From Agaricus subrufescens (taxonomy: Eukaryota; Basidiomycota; Agaricomycetes; Agaricales; Agaricaceae): a stretch of 64,000 nt of DNA. Both the position numbers and the translations under genes were made by a program. The stretch lies in assembly GCA_029945375.1 (NCBI GenBank), contig CM057058.1, positions 868,001 to 932,000 of the forward strand, read 5' to 3'. The notes under the pieces are model-generated. The model was not told the DNA's origin, ran no database searches, and worked only from the letters and a program-made list of their open reading frames with translations. Positions 48,001 to 58,527 of this stretch are shown piece after piece; position 1 is the stretch's first letter; the number at the start of each line of letters is the position of its first letter.

Positions 48001-50955
48001 ATGCCTGACTTTTCCCTCCGCCTTCCTCGATTCCTACGTTTTCACCGCTCACAGCGCTCGCATTCACCAAAGTCAATCCCAGCTAGTTCTTGCTGTGATG
48101 CAGCCGCCTCTCAGCCTCCTTATCTTGGTCCTTCTCCTGCTTTATCCTCTCATCCTTCCGCGACGTGCGGTGCTGTCAAGCAGGTCGATTATGCTGCCAT
48201 AGGTATTTCTTATTTGCTCACCCCAAGTGATCTGACTCACCCTCAAAACCCTACAGACCGCCTCTGTGCTGACAGGACGGTGCCTGGAGATTCCAATAGC
48301 CAACCTGTGTTGATTTCACGACCAATCACACCAATCAATGCTGTCAACGCGGACTCTGCGTCAGACTGTTGCCTTCAGGACTCAGCTACCCGGCCAACTG
48401 TTCATCTCCCACAAGCTTTTGATCCCACAGACTCAATTCAATCCCATCATTCCTTTGCGATGCCTTTACAACAACCTGTTGTTTTGGAACAACAAAGCGT
48501 TCGTCTCTTTTGCACGGTTTTGCTCATGAAACACACCGTTGACATGTTTGTAGCAGCCTTCAGGGGAGCATCTGCAGCCACCACGACGCCAGAACCAAGA
48601 AATGTTCACCAACGCACACAACTTTACTGTGACAGAATCAAAATTTATTGAAAACAGTATTTGCAATGGTGAGCAAAGCAATCTCGCATGATTGGTATCT
48701 CAGCATCGACCGACATTGCCGCTAGTGACATTGACGAACAACTTCAGTAATTCAAACTGTAAGCGACATGATTATTTCGTTATTCACAATTGATCACCCC
48801 TCTGGTAGTCATGAAAGACCTTCTGAAGGAAACGATTCCTGGGGCGGCGGCTGATTCCTCTGCTCGCGATCCTCCCCCACGGTGTCACCCTGGAACACGC
48901 ATCGCTATTCTAGGACGATGCCTATATTTTATCGCCCACTGTAACGGGGTGAAAAAGATGCGCTGGGTAGTAGGAGCGGCGGGCGTTGGGAAGTCCGCTG
49001 TCATGCAGAATGTCGTCGAGTCTCCCCAGCTCCAGGTGTCATCCAACGCATCAGTCTTTTTTTCTATCAATGGGCGTAGTGACGGAACAAAGGCCATAAT
49101 GACCCTTTCCTACCAGTTCGCTGCCAAGTCTCACCTGTACCGTCGTCTCATCGAGGAGCAAGTCAGCCGTGACCCTCAGCTCTTTCAAACATCGATGTCA
49201 ACCCAATTCGAGAATTTCATCGTTCAGCCCTTCATTCACAGCCCAGACCTAAACACTGCCAGCCGTGTATTGATCGTGATTGATGGTCTTGACGAGTGCA
49301 ATGACATACGCACTCAAGTCGAGCTCCTCCGCCTGATTTCTACGTTCTGTACTTCGTATCCCTCCTCGCCTATTGCTTGGCTCATTGCCAGCCGCCCTGA
49401 ATCACACATCACTTCCTTCTTTTCTAGACCCGAAGTGATACCAACGTATGAAAAGGAGGATATCGCTGTAGATTCTGACGAGGCTTGCGCAGATGTTGAA
49501 CGATATCTCCGCTACGAGTTGTCAGAGATTGGAAAAGCGTCAGACTTTCTTGGTCCACAATGGCCCGACGAACAGCATTTGTGGAAACTGGCCAGCGCTG
49601 CCGGCGGGTTATTTGCGTATGCGTATACTGCTGTCAGATACGTTGGTGACTCGAGCACCGGAGACCCGGTCTCGCAGCTCTCTGACGTCTTGAACGTCAT
49701 TGATGAACTTCCCTTGCACGAACTACCACAAGACCGGCATCCGATGGCTCTACTGGATGCGTTGTACGCCCGAATACTGTTCAATGTCCCGTCCAAACTC
49801 ATGATAAATGCCCGAAAACTCTTATTGTTACTGGCATCAAATTGGGACCAGGCCTTGGACTCCCGATCGGAGCTCATTGTCATGTGTAATTGGTTAGGTA
49901 TGACTGCTGATGAAGCCTATGCCGCTTTAAATCGGCTCCGGTCTGTTTTGGAGTTCCCCCCACGTCATGAAGCTCATAAAAAAATGCTCAGACCCTTTCA
50001 TAAATCCTTTATCGACCACTTATTCCGGTCCGAGTTCTCCTCCAACATCCAACTTGAAGCACAAGAAATCAAGATCCGATGTGCATTCAGGGTACTGGAA
50101 GAAGCTCCTGATGGTATTGATGTTGGTAACATGGAATATAAATTCCATTATGGCGAGGTCACTCGTAATCGTGGTAGCTATAACCAGGTTTCGATCACTT
50201 GGCCGGCTGATAAGGAACTTGACTGGAATGACGATAAAACGCGATTGAGTCTGTATCAGCTGGCTATTGGGGAAGTTGTAGCTGGGATGAAACGAAGTGA
50301 CCCTGTGTTCCAGAGCGGGTCTTGCATTAGGCTCTTGACCACTAGATTCGAGCGTTATAACAACTACAATTTCCCATGTCGCGAGTTGTGTGACTTTGTG
50401 TTTGTGCGTACCATAATCTGATTTTTCCATCTCTGTACAACTGAAACCATATATCAGGATAGATCTCGAAGCCATGAACTAATGAAGGAAGACATACTCA
50501 AGCAAATACCTGCAAAGGCAATATCCGCCTCTGATGTCAGCAATCTTTTCGATGCTAAGCTGCAGTTCTATCGTCCTGTTACAACAATGACTCGGCCTGA
50601 TCCATGGAATTCATCTTGCAAGGTGAGTGAAACTTTTGCGTCTATGATCACCTGCTGACTACACACCGTCCAGCATGAACGAGTGGGCCAGTGGGAACCT
50701 GAACAAGAGAAGGGTTGGACAACGACCTTTAGCCTGCGCAGTTGCGAATTCTGCTTTGAAAGGTTACAACATCAATTGGAAACGTTGATTGACCAGCATC
50801 CAGATTATGCCACCTCGATTATGTTCACTTCAGAAATACGTAGTTGTGTACAAATTCGGTTTGTTGACTCGAAAGACAGTGTAGCAGAGTGGACATATTG
50901 GTTGTGGATTTGCTATACACCAGAGGAGCGTAAGGGGCTTGGAAGCACAATATAA
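48001..50955 (+). CDS. NACHT-domain NTPase 2
   Basis: Paralogue of the preceding gene. Proposed start at 48,001 (MPDFSLRLPRFLRFHRS); 5' exons encode a Ser-rich stretch, then the prefix MFTNAHNFTVTESKFIEN at about 48,600-48,655. The joins between 48,190 and 48,810 are partly uncertain. The large exon (about 48,808-50,404) encodes CHPGTRIAILGRC, Walker A GAAGVGKSAVM, Walker B VLIVIDGLDECND, and sensor LIASRPESHI. A winged-helix/helical region follows (MCNWLGMTADEAYAALNRLRSVLEF, HKSFIDHLF). Two last exons end in EERKGLGSTI at 50,955. No C-terminal repeat array. The open frame is unbroken, so it is probably functional. Beyond it the sequence becomes CpG-poor and repeat-rich. Confidence 0.82.
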
Positions 50956-51464
50956 TATACTATATACTATTCTTTCATATTCATTCATAAAGGATAATGC
51001 TTAGTATTGTTAAGAATGCAACTACAAATCAGAAAAGGGAGTTCTGAAGTGTGAAGGCACACTGCACTCCAGCAGCTTCCAGGATGCCCAGGAATGTGTC
51101 ATAAATGGAACAGAGTGAAAGAAACTGAGTGGAATTTAAGCAGAAATGAAGGGGAAATAATCTAAGTTGATTTTAGATTTGAAAAAATAGTTAGAAGAGA
51201 GTATATGAAATATATAAGAGTTAATACTGTACATAAGGGTTAAAAGATAGAGAATGGATAACTTGCTGCAGAATAAAAATATTTTCTAGATATTTTTTTG
51301 TTGTACCAGAAAGGAAATCCATATGATTGCCTATCATGCTGGAGGCCAAATCAGGTGTTCAATGGAGCAGATCTTAAATTCTGTGTCATTCTAGTTTAAT
51401 ATTTAGAAGAGCCCCCCCCCCCTCTCTAGATTATACCACCATTCTAGACAGGCTCCTTACCATA
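50956..51464. other. AT-rich spacer, no gene seen
   Basis: CpG-poor sequence between NACHT gene 2 and the inverted-repeat element, containing a run of 11 C at about 51,412-51,422. No coding signal was recognised. Confidence 0.5.
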
Positions 51465-51800
51465 CAGTGGGCAACAAAACCTTTCCAATGTTTTGTACAT
51501 TTGTAAAGAACATGCTATAGTAGTCCAAATAAATTGTGTAAAATCATGAAAATATATGGGAAGGTACGTCAGCATCTTGTTTACATGTATGTACAGTCCT
51601 GTGGCTGTGCTTTGAATTTAAGTTCAGTTCAAGAGGGTTTAAGATTGAGGACCATTGGAAAGGTTTTGTTGCCGCTCATTTCAAAGACAGAAAAGGCTAA
51701 TTGCTGGAGCTTGCAATGATGTTTGTCAGTTAAAAATGTTACATAATGATATTCTCATGTTGCTTTCACTATCCTGTGACATGTCACACCTGTTATGTCA
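51465..51800 (+). repeat. Left terminal repeat of Tc1/mariner-like element
   Basis: Matches the reverse complement of 52,680-53,013 with few differences; shared words include TTTGTACATTTGTAAAGAAC and GTGACATGTCACACCTGTTA. A short internal palindrome TGTGACATGTCACA lies near its inner end. Confidence 0.8.
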
Positions 51801-52679
51801 CACCAAACGCCCTGTAATTTGGAAAATAGTCTAAGTCTCCTATTGCTTGAAACTTTGAAGCCTTCTCATCTCATACCTAGGTTAAAGTTGCTTACTTGTG
51901 TGCAAATGGGCTATTTATTATTCAAAAGTATGTGCATGACATCTTGGGGCTATTCTCTTGATCATTTCCAGTGTATTTGTACCATTTTTCACTAGAAAAC
52001 ACAATTTCTTCTTTTTTTATGTCAAATTTTGAAAGCTGCTTGGATGTTAGTATCTCAAATTTACTTTCAAAACATGAGCATTTACTCTATATATAATATC
52101 CATAGCAATTTCAATTCAGTTACTGAGTGTACAATTGCAAATAACTGTATTACCTCTTGTAAATTACTTTATCTCTATATGCCATTTTGATTTAGCCTTT
52201 TTCTTCTTATTCTTACTATTGAACTATATTGACTTTGTTACAAGGTACTTATTCTAGTATATTAAACCTATAACATAATTATTTAATCCATCAAAACTTG
52301 TTTTTCATAAGTCCACATGTATACCCCTGATTCTATCATATTATGCTAACATTGCAAGCTGTTTCCAGGTAAATTAAAACATTTGACTACACTTTAGGGA
52401 TAACAGAATTAAAGATTAGAACACTAGAGACTCCTATAGTAAATTTTAGAATGAGAACCACCTAGGAATCCAGAGATTTGTGACCAAAAAGTAGATAATA
52501 TAATATTTTAATAAAACTATACATTGAAAAACATCTACAAAAACAGCTGAAACTGGTCTAATCACATCATATAAGTGTGATTATGTTTCAAGCTAACTTT
52601 TTCTGAGACCAGATACAAAATTATCACTAAGAATATTTGACTAAATAACAATTTCTTATATAATAATCAAAAGTGGTTT

Positions 52680-53013
52680 GGTGTGACATAACAGGTGTGA
52701 CATGTCACAGGATAGTGAAAGCAACATGAGATATCATTATGTAACATTTTTAGCTGACAAACATCATTGCAATAGCAATTAACCTTTATCACAAATCTGA
52801 GCAGCAACAAAAACCTTTCCAATGGTCCTCAATCTTAAACCCTCTTGAAACTGAACTTAAATTCAAAGCACAGCCACAGGACTGTACATACATGTAAACA
52901 AGATGCTGACGTACCTTCCTGTATATTTCCAAGATTTTACACAATTTATTTGGACTGCTATAGCATGTTCTTTACAAATGTACAAAACATTGGAAAGGTT
53001 TTGTTGCCCACTG
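52680..53013 (-). repeat. Right terminal repeat of Tc1/mariner-like element
   Basis: Inverted counterpart of 51,465-51,800. It ends in CCCACTG next to the flanking TA. Confidence 0.8.
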
Positions 53014-53547
53014 TATACAACATCCTATCAGGGATTTGCTTGCTGGCTCATCATTGTTATGAATACATGCACATTCTGATTGCTGTACAGTGTTTGCCAA
53101 GGTATTCCTTGACTTGGATTTGGCATAAGGTTAGCACATAGAAGGTATTGTGACTATCCTGCTCATTGTTGATTCTTGATGAAGTGTGGTCTCATCAGCA
53201 TAAATGACTAGGGCCACGCATGCCAATATTGTGAGTTCTTCATCCTTGTCACCCATCTCCTACATACACAGAAACAGACGGTCTTGAGTGAACATGAATT
53301 GCTCAAATTTGTCACCTTTGGTGGCATCATATTATGGTAATTGATAAGATGTTGATGTACTAGTTGATGGCTCTTACTTCATCATCATGATATTTGGATA
53401 TACTGACTCTTTATTCTACAGGTTATGGTTGGTGTCATGCTGAAATAAAAGTGCAGAATTCAAGATTATTTCTTCTTAAAAAATCTAGAAAATATTTTTA
53501 TTCTGTGGCAAGTCATCCAATAGTTCCAATGGAAAACAATATGCAGA
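53014..53547. other. CpG-poor spacer, no gene seen
   Basis: AT-rich, CpG-poor DNA between the Tc1-like element and the COG3 copy. No gene or element end was recognised. Confidence 0.5.
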
Positions 53548-53981
53548 AACAAGCAACTTGTGTACATTCAAATATTATACTTTGCAAGCCTTTCTCAATG
53601 CTTGGTCAGTTTTCTGAATTTCTGTCAAAGGTTGGCTTCACTGGCCACCACACAAAAAAAGATTGAACATATGTGATGTAGATCTCCATGTTCCCCATGA
53701 ATGTTGATGCCAAGGGTACCAAACAACCACTCTGGACTGAGTGAGAGTATCTATAACATGCAATCATTAGCCTTTAGTTCATTTCTGTTAGTTGGGAACA
53801 TACCAGTGATGCCACTACTGAGGCTTGCACCACCCAAACTGCTGACAGTAGTAGTACCACTACCACCAATCTCAAAATCCACTATCACCTCCTTCAAAAT
53901 GAGAAGATGCTGCAACACAAATAGGTCAGCATCAAGCATCCTGGTTGAGCACCTCTGCACCTTGATGTTATTGCTAGCATT

Positions 53982-54597
53982 AGGGACTAGTTTGGATTAG
54001 CTAATTACTGGATATATCCATTTGGATAGCCAAAATTCAGATCCAGTATGGATTGGATAACCATAAACAGATAGCAGATGGATATCACTGCATTTTCAGA
54101 TCCAGCTGTATCTCTGACCAAACTTGATAATTGAGTGATTACTACTATAACAATCTGATTACTCTGTATACCAATTATGAAAAAATAGAGAAGATCACTT
54201 TCAGAAGCTTATTTAGGTGTTATAGGCCACAAATGTAGGTAGAGTAAGCTTTTGTCAATTTTTAGCTGTTTTTGAGCTTTTATCAAAGAAAGTTTGTTAG
54301 TGTTTGGCTCATTTTTGGTGCTGACATACAGTAGATGCCAGATTTGTCAAAATATGCTGCAATCCCAGGCCAATCACAAACTTAGCCCCTGTGGGCTCAG
54401 GATACAAGGTAGTAGTATAAGTTGTGAGTGAAATCCACTCATATTTAGCCCTAAAAAATGTACAAAATTCATTTTAGTTATTTCACAATCTGGATGCATC
54501 CATATTTTGACCATCCACATCCATCCATATCCAGATGCACAGCCATCTGCAGATTACATAATGGATAGATGCTTATGGCATCCAAACTAGTCCCTAA
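53982..54597. mobile_element. hAT-like MITE inside the COG3 copy
   Basis: A 616-bp insertion starts AGGGACTAGTTTGGAT and ends ATCCAAACTAGTCCCTAA. It is flanked by the 8-bp direct repeat CTAGCATT (53,974-53,981 and 54,598-54,605). The comparison with intact COG3 shows only one CTAGCGTT at this place, which confirms an insertion with target duplication. An 8-bp duplication is typical of hAT transposons. No coding sequence. Confidence 0.85.
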
Positions 54598-54686
54598 CTA
54601 GCATTGACAAGTGATTGATGACACAACTGGACCACTTCCTAAGCTATATCATCAAATATTGCAGGCTGTAGAGATGAACAGTTAAA

Positions 54687-55151
54687 GAAAGAACATCAGC
54701 AAAAGGTTTGGCTACTTGAGGCTACTTGAAGCTACTTGAGGGCTACTTGAAGTAGCCAAACCTTTTGCTAATGAAACAAGTCTCAGCATCAACAAAGTCA
54801 AATTTGACCACTTTAAGTTTATTCACCTAAAGAAAGAAACATGTCTAACTATGAGTCAGAATAAATATAACATCTTGGTACATGTAACTACTCACCTCAG
54901 CATCAACAAAGTCAAAGTTGACCACTGAGGTAAAATTTGTCAGTGGCTGAAAAGATAAATACTTGGCAAAGAATGACATGAAGAGGAACTGTACAGGAAT
55001 GAAAGTAGAACTGTATAGTGATAGGAGTAAGGTTTTGGTATAGACAAAAAGTAGGAAAGTGGAATGGAGCAAATATGAGAATAGAGTCATAAGTAAAAAT
55101 AGAGCAAGACAAAAAAAAATTTAATGATGGTGTTAAAGTACACTCAACAAT
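54687..55151. mobile_element. Second insertion in the COG3 copy
   Basis: Comparison with intact COG3 shows about 465 extra bases between GAACAGT and GGTCAGAAG. The insert lacks clear terminal inverted repeats. It holds a strong hairpin (54,698-54,769) and two copies of a word beginning CAGCATCAACAAAGTCAAA (about 54,785 and 54,898). The target duplication is ambiguous after mutation (AGTTA against GGTCA). Class unknown. Confidence 0.6.
54698..54769. repeat. Hairpin with perfect 20-bp arms
   Basis: AGCAAAAGGTTTGGCTACTT at 54,698-54,717 is exactly inverted at 54,750-54,769. The loop contains three further GCTACTTGA units, so slippage variants of the stem are possible. Confidence 0.95.
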
Positions 55152-55287
55152 GGTCAGAAGCAATACCTCAACAGGACAACAAGAGATATGTACCTGAACA
55201 AAATCTCTTAACTGCTCCAACACCCAGACCATCTTCCTAACCATAGGGAACCAACTATCTCTATCATGCAACATGCTCCCCTTGGGA

Positions 55288-56648
55288 GCTCACAGAAAAG
55301 TGTGGACAAGCACACAGACACTTTCCTGTATACTGTCTGTGCCTGTCCATGCCTTTAGCCCAAAGAGGCAACAGTCTGTGGTGAGTCCATGGTGCTGTAT
55401 AACATCATGCATGATCATACAGCTTCAGGGGGGGGGGGGGGTGAGAGGAATATTTATGTGGGAGTTGATACAGATGCCACCACCCCATGTCTACACTGTG
55501 CCTCAAGTCCTACTACACCATGTGCAGCTCAGTATTTACAGCCCTTTAGGGGATCACCAATTAACTTGAATAACTGCACTGCTAGGCAATCTTCTAACAC
55601 AGCATATTGATGAACTGTTTACAAAACAACATGTATGTTTGAACTATACATTCAAGAGTTCAATGTCCTTCTTCACTTAATAATTAATTGCCATATGGAT
55701 GTGAAAGATGTGGATGTTGGCAACTCCCAAAATATAGAGGAAAAAGCAGGAATCCATGTCCTGTCCACGTTACTTAGGTAGAGACTGCACCATCCACATC
55801 TGGTCCACATGGAGCCCATATCAATTCCTCATTGGTCTGTGCCTCCTGCATCTGCCCTCACTTGTCCACATGTGCCATTACTTGTCTGCATCAAAGTGTA
55901 AGACTCATGTTCCCCTTACTATTAATATGTCTCTGGTATCCACTAAATGTACTCTATTGACTATTGATGTCCTTCACAGGTATGTATGTTACTGATAGCT
56001 GCAAATAATTCTGTAAGTTTATTGGCCTATATCTTATCATGTGTTGGTCTTCTGCAAGGTGTTTATCCATGCCAGATCCATGCTGTCACCTGCATTTGTC
56101 CACATCAGTCCATGTCCACACGCAGTGAAGAGACTAGATTGGTATAAGTGTGGAAAATAAAATATACAAAAATATAAAATCAAATATGAATGCAATCCTT
56201 TGAAATACACTGAGTCTTGAGTGTGGTTCATGGGGAGAATAAGTCAGAAAGAAAGTGAAAGTATGAGTCTCAATTAAGTATTAAATGAAAATAGGGGTAC
56301 AATAGAAATGTGAAACAAGTCTTGACTGAATAGAGACCTCTTCCAGACCTATGCTGTTTCAATTAGAACCTTTGCAATGAGTAGCTAAGCTTGCAACAAC
56401 TGTCCTCAATAGGATGGGTTAGACAACTATCTAGGAGGGGTAGTGAGTCTGCCCTAGTGATGCCTCAACAAACTTGGAGAGCCTTGACCTGCCTTTGTGC
56501 TTTGAGACAGACTGTGAGACAAGTCAAGCTAGCACCAAATGCTATCACAATCCTATTAGACCAGTGAAGATACTCTCTTGAGCAGAACACAAGACCTTCC
56601 AAGTTGAGAAAGAACTTAAGAAATGCTTAGAACACTGCAAAGTTTAAC
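55288..56648. other. Decayed repeat-like DNA, no gene seen
   Basis: CpG-poor sequence rich in TCCACA/GTCCAT words, with a run of 13 or so G at about 55,430-55,441. Short frames only. The homology with COG3 stops abruptly at 55,287. The last few hundred bases are the insertion target of the LTR element and may belong to an older repeat that resumes at 63,505. Confidence 0.45.
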
Positions 56649-56943
56649 TGTTACGACCTTATAGTGATTAGCTCAGGTTGCAACTTAAGGCAAAGACTTG
56701 AGGGTGATAAGGGAATATAGTGAGTTGGTAAAGCGTAAGGAAATACAGAGTATAACTACACTACTTATAGAAGAGTCGACTACCTAATAATAGAAGTAGA
56801 AGTTGGGCTGAGTAAACATACCCGAGGTGTCTGACTAATGGTGAGAACGGTGCTGAGTAAACATGGGAGACAAGTACACAGATAAGGAAGTGGTAGCATA
56901 TGGTCCTGGGTCAGGGGGACAATAACAGAAATAGATTGTAACA
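56649..56943 (-). repeat. 3' LTR of chromovirus
   Basis: 295 bp, about 95-96 percent identical to the LTR at 63,210-63,504. All but about one of the differences are TG/CA or CG alternatives, that is, decay of shared CpG sites. Confidence 0.92.
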
Positions 56944-57318
56944 TCACCCTCCATTCAGGCTTCAGATTCCGATCAAAGCTGAATTAGACATGTGCAAAGA
57001 GGTTGTTTAAAAGCTTCCTCTTGCCGTCGGCCATAACCCATTGGTTGGTTGTTTGTTGAAACCAATGAAGTGCAGGGCGTTGTCTCGTCCACCAGTAATG
57101 ATTCATGTGGGCAGTCCTTTGAAGGTTTCATTCTTCCCTTTCTTGTTGAGAAGGATGGTGAGGATGACGTTCCAGTACGAGGTCCTTTCTCTGGCAGTTT
57201 TGTATTGTTTGTTGTTGTGGGCGAAGGAGTAAGTGGTGGGGGCTTTGAATTTGGTGGGCATGGGGACCGTGGAGATGAAGTTCAGGTAATGGAACAGGCA
57301 GTTGGCTTCCTCGGCTAG
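56944..57318 (-). pseudogene. Extra 3' frame C of the chromovirus
   Basis: The minus strand encodes EEANCLFHYLNFISTVPMPT, then KFKAPTTYSFAHNNKQYKTA and ERTSYWNVILTILLNKKG, broken by a stop and followed by NALHFIGFNKQ, right before the 3' LTR. It looks like real, once-coding sequence and not an antisense shadow, but no family is recognised. It may continue frames A and B as one spliced gene. Confidence 0.4.
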
Positions 57319-57360
57319 TTCAGGTGAATGGAGATTAGAGAGTTTGTCTAGACCCAGGGG

Positions 57361-57780
57361 TCAGTTTTCCTTGTCGGAGTCTTCGTCCATATGGTTGTCT
57401 TCTTGTTTCAGGATGGGTAGGGGGGTGGGGTCGGGGATAGGGGTCAGTATGATCTCAGCAGGGGGAGTGTTGGGTCTAGTTTCAGGTTCTAAATGGTAGG
57501 GTTTGCAGATTGCATCTGCGGTGGCAAGTTCTTCAGCGGTTCCGACTCGGTCTAAGACGTCGAGCATTCTGACTGAGTGACAGGCAATGGAATGGGTGTT
57601 GAACTCGATATGGGTGGCGGTTATCTTGGCGATTTTGGCAAGGAGTTTATTGAAATGGTCTCCTACAATTCCTTTGTCTCCTCCACAGAGCCTAATGGGG
57701 GCAATTACTCCACCCGCAATGTTCTGGGCGTTGTTGTTCATTTGGATGATCGAGGCTCCAATTTCTTGGAGTTGTGCCAT
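57361..57780 (-). CDS. Extra 3' ORF B of the chromovirus
   Basis: 139 codons starting MAQLQEIGASIIQMNNNAQN at 57,780 and ending in an acidic tail (DNHMDEDSDKEN). The middle (HFNKLLAKIAKITATHIEFN, SVRMLDVLDRVGTAEELATA) is helical. It lies between pol and the 3' LTR, the place where envelope-like or other accessory genes sit in some Ty3 elements, but there is no signal peptide or membrane span. A further frame just upstream (57,794-57,976) may be part of it. Confidence 0.5.
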   Translation of the reverse strand: MAQLQEIGASIIQMNNNAQNIAGGVIAPIRLCGGDKGIVGDHFNKLLAKIAKITATHIEFNTHSIACHSVRMLDVLDRVGTAEELATADAICKPYHLEPETRPNTPPAEIILTPIPDPTPLPILKQEDNHMDEDSDKEN

Positions 57781-58045
57781 GGTGTGTAAGATCCTAAGGA
57801 GATAGCGGTGTCAGGTGATGGTGGAGTGTCGACGTTGGATATAGTATATAGTCGACGTGAATGGCTTTGTCGACAGGAATGGCAATGGTGTGCATAGTCG
57901 GGTTGGTGTTGGGGTTCATGTTGGCTAGAAGTTCAAGCAGGGGAGCATACAGAGTAGTTAGCGCAATGTTGGGCAAGATGGAATGAAGAAAGATGAGAAA
58001 ACGGTTTGATTTTTATATTACTTCTTCCTCCCTATTAGGCAACTT

Positions 58046-58450
58046 CTACTGTTGCTGGTTGTTTTCTTCGGCCAGCGCTTCCCAACCATCTCCCCATGTT
58101 CCATTTGCGGCCCATCCATGGACATTCGGGTTTATCTCCTTGGTGAGATCTTTCAGTTCTTCTTCCATTAACTGCAACTTTTTCATGATCTTCTTGATCA
58201 TCTGCCTCTCCTTCCTCATGACTTTCACCATGTGCTCCTTCTCTTCTTCATTTGGGGCATTTACCCCTTTTGGTTGGTCATAGATGAGTGGGACGTAGGT
58301 GTGGGCATATCGGTTGTCCACGTCCGTTACTGCACTGTAGATTTCGATGAGCTCGCATTTAGCGGAGCTCTGGAAAGAGTTGGTGATGAGGTTGTGGTAG
58401 GCCTCTTGTTCGGGTGTGGTGGTGGTTTTGGTGGTGTTTTGGGTGCTCAT
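58046..58450 (-). CDS. Extra 3' ORF A of the chromovirus
   Basis: 134 codons from MSTQNTTKTTTTPEQEAYHN at 58,450, about 75 bp after the pol stop. It contains CELIEIYSAVTDVDNRYAHT and a strongly charged coiled-coil segment (MVKVMRKERQMIKKIMKKLQ, MEEELKDLTKEI). It is intact despite the decay of gag and pol. Function unknown; the coil suggests self-association, possibly a structural protein. Confidence 0.55.
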   Translation of the reverse strand: MSTQNTTKTTTTPEQEAYHNLITNSFQSSAKCELIEIYSAVTDVDNRYAHTYVPLIYDQPKGVNAPNEEEKEHMVKVMRKERQMIKKIMKKLQLMEEELKDLTKEINPNVHGWAANGTWGDGWEALAEENNQQQ

Positions 58451-58527
58451 AATGTCTTCTTCGAACCAATAGACGATGCTATACCAGTAGTTGTGTGGTG
58501 GCTTTCCTTTTATATCACGGGAGGTTG

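Larger units (their letters stand above)
51465..53013. mobile_element. Tc1/mariner-like inverted-repeat element, non-autonomous
   Basis: Both ends read CAGTGGGCAACAAAACCTTT inward and are flanked by TA, as expected of Tc1/mariner insertions (TA at 51,463-51,464 and 53,014-53,015). The terminal repeats are about 330 bp long. The 1.55-kb element has no transposase frame and almost no CpG. It is either a decayed autonomous copy or a long MITE. Confidence 0.8.
53548..55287 (-). pseudogene. Mutated partial copy of COG3
   Basis: Aligns by eye to 42,363-43,039 of the intact COG3 gene, including its introns, so it arose by DNA duplication, not through mRNA. A stretch of about 30 bp is missing near 53,738 (between two ACTGAG words). 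Two insertions interrupt it, at 53,982-54,597 and about 54,687-55,151. Nearly every CpG of the source is TpG or CpA here (for example GCGTCCCGGTCGAGCGCC against GCATCCTGGTTGAGCACC), while non-CpG bases are largely unchanged. Not functional. Confidence 0.88.

Noticed and set aside
53548..55287. A separate expressed COG3 paralogue or retrocopy
   Set aside because: It contains introns, covers only a part of the gene and is broken by insertions, so it is a decayed DNA duplicate.
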